From the NCBI GenBank assembly GCA_029865405.1, contig JAOUGZ010000249.1:1-5022 (forward strand): a stretch of DNA of 5,022 bases, read 5' to 3'. Positions within the stretch are counted from its first letter, which is position 1. Each line of letters opens with the position of its first letter. The notes beneath the pieces were generated by a model. That model was not told the DNA's origin. It saw nothing but the letters and a program-made list of their open reading frames with translations, and made no database searches. Made by a program: the position numbers and the translations under genes. This DNA is from Betaproteobacteria bacterium. Lineage in GTDB: Bacteria; Pseudomonadota; Gammaproteobacteria; Burkholderiales; SG8-39. Positions 1 through 3,838 of this stretch are shown here, in pieces.

Positions 1-158
1 CGGCCCTCCGCGCGTATTCCGCAATGCGGTCGTTCGCGTTCGCGCCACGACATATCCCGGTGGTGCCTATACCGTTCCGCATGCTTGAGCAAGCAAAGAC
101 TCGTGCGTAGTCTGATCGTGCGCGGCTACACTTTTCGTGTCTTATGTCTCCCACAATC

Positions 159-164
159 AAGGAG
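159..164 (+). promoter_or_regulatory. Ribosome binding site that fixes the start of the first gene
   Basis: AAGGAG lies six bases before the ATG at 171. A longer in-frame start exists at 144, but it has no such motif in front of it, and this Shine-Dalgarno sequence would then lie inside the coding region. The start at 171 (MNKKFW...) also puts the first membrane helix right at the N-terminus, as expected for this kind of protein. Confidence 0.8.
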
Positions 165-170
165 TCCGAT

Positions 171-596
171 ATGAACAAGAAATTCTGGACAGGGTTTGTG
201 GCGGTGTTTGTAGCCATGGAAATCATGATGTTTCTCGTCCACGGCGTCATTCTAAAACCCGCATATGAGGCCACTCAATCTGTTTGGCGGCCCGATATGA
301 TGTCTCTCATGTGGATCTATCACGTGCTCGCAATTATTGGCGCGTTCTTCTTTACGTTCATCTTCTCGAAAGGATATGAAGGTAACGGAGCGATGGAAGG
401 TGCACGCTACGGACTCTATATCGGCATTTGGATGAGTTCTGGAATGGCGTACGGCAGCTTTGCAATGATCAACATTCCGTACTCGCTTGCACTGCAGTGG
501 TTCATATACGGCGTGGTTGAATTCATTATCTATGGCGTCATTCTTGCGTTGGTGTATGGAAAGCAAGCCACGGTGATGTCCACTCCGAAGGCTTGA
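171..596 (+). CDS. Small four-helix membrane protein of unknown function
   Basis: This 141-residue protein is almost entirely membrane-embedded. Hydrophobic helices lie at about residues 5-27, 47-66, 79-99 and 106-128, with a short polar tail. Visible landmarks are His24-Gly25 at the end of helix 1, an aromatic loop with Trp39 and Arg40, the KGYEG segment at 67-71 after helix 2, and the IPYSLALQWFIYG stretch leading into helix 4. I recall hypothetical membrane proteins from many bacteria with this same layout (HGVIL, KGYEG, SLALQW), but I know no biochemical role, and none should be inferred. The gene is visibly richer in A+T than the genes in the right half of the window, which suggests acquisition. 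It stands alone: there is no gene close upstream, and about 150 non-coding bases separate it from the attC-like site downstream. It could be the gene of the cassette that ends at that site, but I see no recombination core in front of it. Confidence 0.85.
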   Translation: MNKKFWTGFVAVFVAMEIMMFLVHGVILKPAYEATQSVWRPDMMSLMWIYHVLAIIGAFFFTFIFSKGYEGNGAMEGARYGLYIGIWMSSGMAYGSFAMINIPYSLALQWFIYGVVEFIIYGVILALVYGKQATVMSTPKA

Positions 597-597
597 G

Positions 598-789
598 GTT
601 CAACCGACATAGCGGGGCAACGCGCGGACCAGGTAATTGAACGGGCCGCGGTCGCCCGCGAATGGCTGCTCCGAATACCCAGCGGTGACAGGTTCGGGTC
701 GTGAGCAGGCAATCGGAGGCCAATGCAGTGCGCATTCCAATGCCGCATAACAACGCGTCGCAGCCGACCGCCTTCGGCGACGGTTGAAC
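598..789. repeat. Nine-base inverted repeat spanning the non-coding stretch after the first gene
   Basis: GTTCAACCG (598-606) and its exact reverse complement CGGTTGAAC (781-789) bracket the non-coding stretch. The left arm begins two bases after the stop codon of the first gene and also fits the attC core pattern RYYYAAC. The right arm lies in the inner arm of the attC-like site at 745-802. The DNA between (about 607-744) holds no credible gene. I see only short dyads there, such as CGGGC/GCCCG and AATGC/GCATT. The pairing may be the trace of a longer or rearranged attC, or it may be chance. Confidence 0.35.
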
Positions 790-802
790 GCAAACATTAG
801 GC
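745..802 (+). other. attC-like integron recombination site, imperfect cores
   Basis: The site is 58 bases long. R'' is GCATAAC (745-751), one mismatch from RYYYAAC. R' is ATTAGGC (796-802), one mismatch from GTTRRRY. Between them, CAGCCG pairs with CGGTTG (one G-T wobble), and inside that CGCC pairs with GGCG around a TTC loop. An unequal number of unpaired bases on the two sides gives the asymmetry typical of attC. The site is followed after three bases by the ATG of the DUF998 gene, the usual position for a cassette start. Its orientation matches the second site. The A in place of the first G of R' is at the crossover triplet, so recombination here may be weak. Confidence 0.65.
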
Positions 803-1520
803 GTCATGGCAACTCCTGAGCACCCGCTGCTGTTTCTCTTTCGGCCAGCAGCTGGCACAGGCATTCGCACGCTTGCGGTTGCTGCTATTCCTTTGCTCGG
901 CCTTTCAGCAGTTCTGATGCTCGCCGGAACAGCCGCTATGCCTGATGGCTACTCGTGGCGGTTCCATTCAATCAGCGAGTCTGCCGCGCAAGGCCAGCAG
1001 GGCGGGTGGATCGCACGCATGTCGTTCATGTCCTTCGGGGCCGCCGTGCTCGCCGTATCCGTGTCCGCTCGAACGAGCTGGCCACGCCTGACATACTGGA
1101 TGCAAGCTTCCTTCGCGTTCTTCATGTTTGGTGCTGCGGCCTTCTCTCATGCGCCATGGGTACCAGGAGCGTCTTCAGATGAGGTCGAAGACCTGCTTCA
1201 CTCCGTCTGCGCGTCCGGTATGGGTCTCGCGTTTTGTGTTGGTGTAGTGGCGCGCTTTGTTCAGCGCGGCCTAGACGGTCTTGCTGGTCGGGCCCTTGAC
1301 GTTTTCGCACTCATCACAGCGACCGTCCTGCCGTTGCTTCTGGCGTCATCGTCGTCGGTGGGTGGGTTGGTCCAGCGCATCATGTTCGTCGTCGGGTACG
1401 TCTGGTTTGGACGCGAGGCGCTGTATATCCTCGGCGTGCTGAGGCTAGCAAAATGACGCCTAACCGGTCGCTCAACCTGACTCGCCACGGCATGCCGCGG
1501 CGCGCAGGTTCGCTCCAACG
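797..1520 (+). mobile_element. Integron gene cassette carrying a DUF998 gene
   Basis: Taking the crossover points as A^TTAGGC in the first site and G^TTGGAT in the second, the unit is a 724-base cassette with one gene filling nearly all of it. The gene starts four bases after the first core ends, and its stop is one base before the second core begins. Both attC-like sites point the same way as the gene. This tight packing is characteristic of integron cassettes and rare elsewhere. No integrase gene and no attI site are visible, so I cannot say whether this is part of a complete integron or an isolated attC cluster. Confidence 0.65.
806..1456 (+). CDS. DUF998 family integral membrane protein
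   Basis: The 216-residue protein has about six membrane helices, at roughly 22-44, 70-88, 97-116, 133-152, 164-182 and 189-211. It has the features I associate with DUF998: HSISESAAQG (54-63) after helix 1, a conserved-type His in LLHS (130-133) before helix 4, and the GLVQRIMFVVGYVWF stretch (187-201) in the last helix. Length fits the family, about 200 residues. The molecular function of DUF998 proteins is not established. ATG at 806 is chosen because it follows the attC core directly and begins the hydrophilic N-terminal tail. There is no Shine-Dalgarno sequence, which is common for cassette genes that rely on read-through from an upstream promoter. DUF998 assignment is from recalled motifs, not from a search. 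Confidence 0.8.
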   Translation: MATPEHPLLFLFRPAAGTGIRTLAVAAIPLLGLSAVLMLAGTAAMPDGYSWRFHSISESAAQGQQGGWIARMSFMSFGAAVLAVSVSARTSWPRLTYWMQASFAFFMFGAAAFSHAPWVPGASSDEVEDLLHSVCASGMGLAFCVGVVARFVQRGLDGLAGRALDVFALITATVLPLLLASSSSVGGLVQRIMFVVGYVWFGREALYILGVLRLAK

Positions 1521-1526
1521 TTGGAT
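1458..1526 (+). other. attC integron recombination site with consensus cores
   Basis: The site is 69 bases long. R'' is GCCTAAC (1458-1464) and R' is GTTGGAT (1520-1526); both fit the consensus RYYYAAC and GTTRRRY. The inner arms AACCTG and CAGGTT pair perfectly. Inside them CGCC pairs with GGCG, and the tip is a palindrome, CGGCATGCCG. It starts two bases after the stop codon of the DUF998 gene, as cassette attC sites do. This is the better of the two sites in the window. Confidence 0.75.
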
Positions 1527-1546
1527 CTCACGGAATGCACCTCGCC

Positions 1547-1696
1547 ATGCTGAAGATCTTTGTCGTCATCGTTGTGCTACTTGCCGGAGCGCTAGCAGCC
1601 GCGGTCATCTTTGGAGGGCCACGGTCGCCTCTGCCAGCCGCAACGAATCCGTGGGCTCTGATACCTTCGCGAGGTGAAGACCACCCGCTACTTTGA
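1547..1696 (+). CDS. 49-residue membrane-anchor ORF, possibly a truncated cassette gene
   Basis: ATG at 1547 opens a 49-residue frame: MLKIFVVIVVLLAGALAAAV, then FGGPRSPLPAATNPWALIP and a polar tail ending at TGA 1694-1696. An in-frame ATG at 1535 would add four residues; neither start has a clear ribosome binding site. Residues 3-22 form one membrane helix or uncleaved signal anchor. The segment after it (FGGP, a proline-rich stretch, then NPW) looks like the exported start of a larger protein; some alpha/beta hydrolases begin in a similar way, but that is a weak recollection. The last residues overlap the start of the next gene by 23 bases. The most likely reading is that the body of a cassette gene was lost at a junction near 1660-1700. 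It could also be a genuine small membrane protein. Confidence 0.4.
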   Translation: MLKIFVVIVVLLAGALAAAVIFGGPRSPLPAATNPWALIPSRGEDHPLL

Positions 1697-1910
1697 GGCC
1701 CTTCGCTCACGCGCGGACCGTGCGGCCATACGTGACGAGTGGATCGAATGCACTATACGTTCTCCGTTGCGGGAGTCAGTGCAGGCCGACGGCCGAATCC
1801 GCCGGTGGGCGCAGATCCCGGGGGCCGAGAACCGCTAGCTCCGGGTCGTAGTTCTCGCGGGCGGGGAAACAGTCCACAATGCGTTCTTCGACCGAAGGTT
1901 TGCGCCATAA
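1674..1910 (+). pseudogene. Partner gene of a DUF2283 module, interrupted by an amber codon
   Basis: Read through the TAG at 1836-1838, this frame gives a 78-residue basic protein. It starts VKTTRYFEALRSRADRAAI, continues with DEWIECTIRSPL and VQADGRIRRWAQI, and ends LRVVVLAGGETVHNAFFDRRFAP. This is a recognisable small-protein family that commonly lies directly upstream of DUF2283 genes. I would place it near DUF4258 and small RelE/BrnT-like toxins, but that is not firm. Relatives as I recall them have Tyr before LRVV, so TAG at codon 55 looks like a point mutation from a Tyr codon. Without suppression the product lacks its C-terminal third, including the conserved GETVHNAF segment. GTG at 1674 is the only possible start, since the frame is closed by TGA at 1659-1661; it has no good ribosome binding site. 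The final TAA overlaps the start of the next gene by four bases. Confidence 0.65.
1894..1898 (+). promoter_or_regulatory. Ribosome binding site pointing to an ATA start codon
   Basis: GAAGG ends eight bases before ATA at 1907-1909, the codon where DUF2283 homology begins. This spacing is ideal for initiation there and would be unexplained if translation of the DUF2283 frame began further upstream. Confidence 0.5.
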
Positions 1911-2104
1911 GAATTCGGTACTTCAAGGACACCGATACCCTGCTCATCGAGCTCAAGGATGCGCCGGTCGCCGAGACGCGAGACCTCGATGAGAATACGG
2001 TGCTGGACATGGACGCTCAGGGCGATGTCTGCGCCATCACCATCGAGCACGCCTCCCAGCGTGCCGGCATTCCTGAGTTCTCGTACGAGCAGGTTGCGGC
2101 TTAA
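1907..2104 (+). CDS. DUF2283 family protein with ATA in place of ATG start
   Basis: The 65-residue frame (IRIRYFKDTDTLLIELKDAP ... HASQRAGIPEFSYEQVAA) is a typical complete DUF2283 protein. It has the opening RIRYFKDTDTLLIEL strand, VAETRDLDENTVLDMDAQGD (residues 21-40) and the AITIEHASQR motif (43-52). These proteins are small beta-rich domains often paired with a toxin-like neighbour, so an antitoxin-like role is suspected but unproven. The family begins with Met where this gene has ATA. A longer frame from GTG at 1739 exists, but its first 56 residues lie out of frame within the upstream gene and show no family similarity, so I reject that start. ATA is a very poor initiator; the protein may be made weakly or not at all. 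The ATAA overlap with the upstream stop indicates former translational coupling. Confidence 0.7.
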   Translation: MRIRYFKDTDTLLIELKDAPVAETRDLDENTVLDMDAQGDVCAITIEHASQRAGIPEFSYEQVAA

Positions 2105-2155
2105 CAACACAGCCCACGCGGCCGCGCGCGCCAGCGCCGCGCTCTGCAATGATCC

Positions 2156-2359
2156 GTGTGCGCGCGCCGGTGGCTGCGGACGTCAAACTGCGGCGGCGGC
2201 TTCGTCCCCCGCCCGATCCGCCCCTCGAAGAACCTGAAGAACGGCAACTACCTCGGCAAGGACCCCGCCAGCACCACCATCAAGCACCGCCCCGTCGACC
2301 CGGCGGCCCACCATCAGTTCGCCATGCCGATCAAGGACACCCCGCCCCAAAACCGCTAG
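2156..2359 (+). CDS. Hypothetical 67-residue protein
   Basis: From GTG at 2156 the frame gives a basic, proline-rich protein containing GGGFVPRPIRPSKNL (residues 13-27), NGNYLGKDPASTTIKHRPVD (29-48) and a C-terminal HQFAMPIKDTPPQNR. I do not recognise it. Support for coding comes from codon use: nearly every third position is G or C, and the mix of Asn, Lys, Asp, Tyr and Thr residues is natural, unlike the Arg/Pro-rich alternative frames. The frame is closed upstream by TGA at 2150-2152, and GTG 2156 is the only usual start near its 5' end. There is no ribosome binding site, so this may be the 3' remnant of a longer gene. It ends 27 bases before the next gene on the same strand and could be cotranscribed with it. 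No signal peptide or membrane helix is seen. Confidence 0.4.
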   Translation: MCARRWLRTSNCGGGFVPRPIRPSKNLKNGNYLGKDPASTTIKHRPVDPAAHHQFAMPIKDTPPQNR

Positions 2360-2386
2360 CCGCGCGCCGTAGTAACCTCTAGCCCA

Positions 2387-2983
2387 ATGCCCGCGCGCCG
2401 CCCGTCCAGGCTCGGCCTCACCTTCTGCCTTCTGGCCGCACTGCTGGTCTGGGGCTTAGCCGTATCCGGCGCCTCGCCCTGGCTCGACATCGCGGCGCAC
2501 GCCGCCGGCGCCGACCAGACGGACGACCCGATGATCCGCTGGGACTGCGACAAGACCGGCAACCAATTGGTCCTGGAGATGGTGCGCCCGCCGGTCAACA
2601 ACATCAACGGCAGGGAGCTCCTCCTCCTCAGCGGCGCGCAGAATTTCGAGCAGTGCCACATTAACGGCGCGAGCTGGACCCTATTGGTCGACCTGATCGA
2701 GTACGACTCGGGACGCTGCGAGCCCGAGCCAGACACGATCGTCAGCCTCCTACGCAACGACAGGCTGGTGGTGTCGAAAGTACACATCGGCTTCAACTGC
2801 TTCGACCGGCCCGTGATGCGCGCGCTGCGCGTGACGGAGCCGACCGACGGCGTGTACCCGGCGCTCGAGGTCTGCACGGCGCCCACCTACGGCGCCGCAA
2901 ACAGCTGCTACCCCCTGAAGCTCAAAGACATGCGGAAGGCGATCGACAACGACGCGATCGCCAGCCACGCGAAAAAGCGCTAG
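2387..2983 (+). CDS. Secreted or periplasmic six-cysteine protein of unknown function
   Basis: The 198-residue product begins with an export signal: basic MPARRPSR, a hydrophobic core at about 10-28, and a plausible cleavage site after VSGA (residue 29) or AHA (residue 39). The mature part has six cysteines (54, 90, 111, 138, 163, 174). An even number after export suggests up to three disulfide bonds formed in the periplasm. The mature domain is mixed alpha/beta in appearance, with strands such as NQLVLEMV, WTLLVDLIEY and DRLVVSKVHIGF, and ends in a Lys/Arg-rich helix. There is no lipobox or C-terminal anchor. I do not recognise the family. Codon use is strongly GC-ending and chromosomal. ATG 2387 is the only start that keeps the signal peptide; there is no clear ribosome binding site. 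The stop overlaps the stop of the convergent transporter gene. Confidence 0.75.
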   Translation: MPARRPSRLGLTFCLLAALLVWGLAVSGASPWLDIAAHAAGADQTDDPMIRWDCDKTGNQLVLEMVRPPVNNINGRELLLLSGAQNFEQCHINGASWTLLVDLIEYDSGRCEPEPDTIVSLLRNDRLVVSKVHIGFNCFDRPVMRALRVTEPTDGVYPALEVCTAPTYGAANSCYPLKLKDMRKAIDNDAIASHAKKR

Positions 2984-2990
2984 CGCCGCT
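2971..2990 (-). terminator. Possible weak terminator at the end of the transporter gene
   Basis: Read on the minus strand, AGCG pairs with CGCT around a seven-base loop, or alternatively the palindrome GCGCTAGCGC forms, followed at once by TTTTT (2976-2972). It sits exactly on the transporter stop codon. The stem is very short, so this is at best a weak intrinsic terminator. The run of T is also explained by two Lys codons (AAA AAG) of the convergent gene. Confidence 0.25.
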
Positions 2991-3825
2991 CCCGGCTCAG
3001 GCTGTAGTACGTCCCGGCGAAGATCACCGCCGCGCCTACGATGATCAGCGGATCGAACGCCTCGTTGTAGAACAGCGCCCCGACCACCGCGATCAGGGGC
3101 AGGCGCACGAAGTCGATCGGCACCGCGACGGTGGCGTCAGCCAGCTTGAACGCCCGCGTCATCGAGTAATGCGCGGTGTAGCTCCCCACCCCGATCAGGA
3201 TCATCCACGGCAGCTGCGAGGCCGGCGGCGCCACCCAGCCGGGAATCGCGGCCGCCAAAGACAGCGGCGTCTGCACCACCGACATCCAGAACAGCACCGC
3301 CAGCGGCGAATCGGTGCCGGAGAGCTTCTTGGTGGCGATCATGTTGCCGGCGTACAGGAACGAGGCCCCCAGCGCGACCAGCGCCCCCAGATGAAAGAAT
3401 CCGAACCCCGGCCGCAGGATGATGACCACGCCCGCCACGCCGAGCACCAGCATGACCACCCGCGGCCGCGTCAGCCGCTCCCCCAGGAATATGAACGCCA
3501 GGACAGCCGTCCACACCGGCATGGTGAACTCGATGGCGAACACCGTCGCCAAAGGCAGCACCCCGATGGCGAAGACCCAGCAGTACTGCCCACCCAGATG
3601 GATGACGTTGCGGAACACGTGCAGCGGCAGCCGCCGCGTCGAGGTCACCGCGTCCTTCGCCTGCGCCAAGATCACCAGCACGATGGCGAGCATCACCACG
3701 CTGCGCAAGAACAGCACCTGGAACGCGCCCATGTGCGCGAGCAGCTCGCGCGCCGCGATCGCCATGGTCGAAAAGGAAAGGACCGCGCCGCCCATCCACA
3801 GGACGCCGCGCAGGGTGTCGGTCAT
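2980..3825 (-). CDS. EamA/DMT-superfamily transporter
   Basis: The 281-residue inner-membrane protein has about ten helices forming two EamA repeats. Repeat one ends near residue 139, with the typical MPVWTAVLAFIFLGERLT stretch (102-119) and the helix that closes it (VVMLVLGVAGVVIILRPG, 123-140). Repeat two starts near LGALVALGASFLYAGNMIAT (146-165) and ends with the matching PLIAVVGALFYNEAFDPLII stretch (243-262) and a last helix followed by a basic tail, SRERR. Length is normal for the family. DMT transporters of this type move small metabolites, often as exporters of amino acids or related compounds; the substrate cannot be read from sequence. It begins 13 bases after the malonyl-CoA decarboxylase stop, so the two are probably one operon, which allows but does not prove a link to malonate metabolism. 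No good ribosome binding site precedes the ATG, so translation may depend on coupling. Confidence 0.9.
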   Translation of the reverse strand: MTDTLRGVLWMGGAVLSFSTMAIAARELLAHMGAFQVLFLRSVVMLAIVLVILAQAKDAVTSTRRLPLHVFRNVIHLGGQYCWVFAIGVLPLATVFAIEFTMPVWTAVLAFIFLGERLTRPRVVMLVLGVAGVVIILRPGFGFFHLGALVALGASFLYAGNMIATKKLSGTDSPLAVLFWMSVVQTPLSLAAAIPGWVAPPASQLPWMILIGVGSYTAHYSMTRAFKLADATVAVPIDFVRLPLIAVVGALFYNEAFDPLIIVGAAVIFAGTYYSLSRERR

Positions 3826-3838
3826 CGAAAAGCGCCGA

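Noticed and set aside
1..143. Possible 3' end of an upstream gene, or a promoter, at the left edge
   Set aside because: All three plus frames are open for some distance from the edge and none stands out by codon use, so no gene tail can be chosen. TTGAGC at 85-90 with TAGTCT at 108-113 is a poor promoter match. Only short dyads are seen (CCGCA/TGCGG at 19-29, GCTTG/CAAGC at 83-94).
144..170. Longer start for the first gene at 144
   Set aside because: The strong ribosome binding site at 159-164 serves the ATG at 171, and the extra nine residues are polar and precede the natural N-terminus.
1739..1906. N-terminal extension of the DUF2283 protein from GTG at 1739
   Set aside because: These residues are the out-of-frame shadow of the upstream partner gene, rich in Gly, Pro and Arg, and family similarity begins only at the ATA codon.
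2117..2126. CGCGGCCGCG palindrome as a terminator or operator
   Set aside because: It is a short palindrome in very GC-rich sequence with no T run, and such motifs are expected by chance here.
2099..2160. Third attC after the DUF2283 gene
   Set aside because: GCTTAAC at 2099-2105 fits an R'' core, but no GTTRRRY core or pairing inner arms follow. The match comes from the normal end of the gene (Ala codon and TAA).
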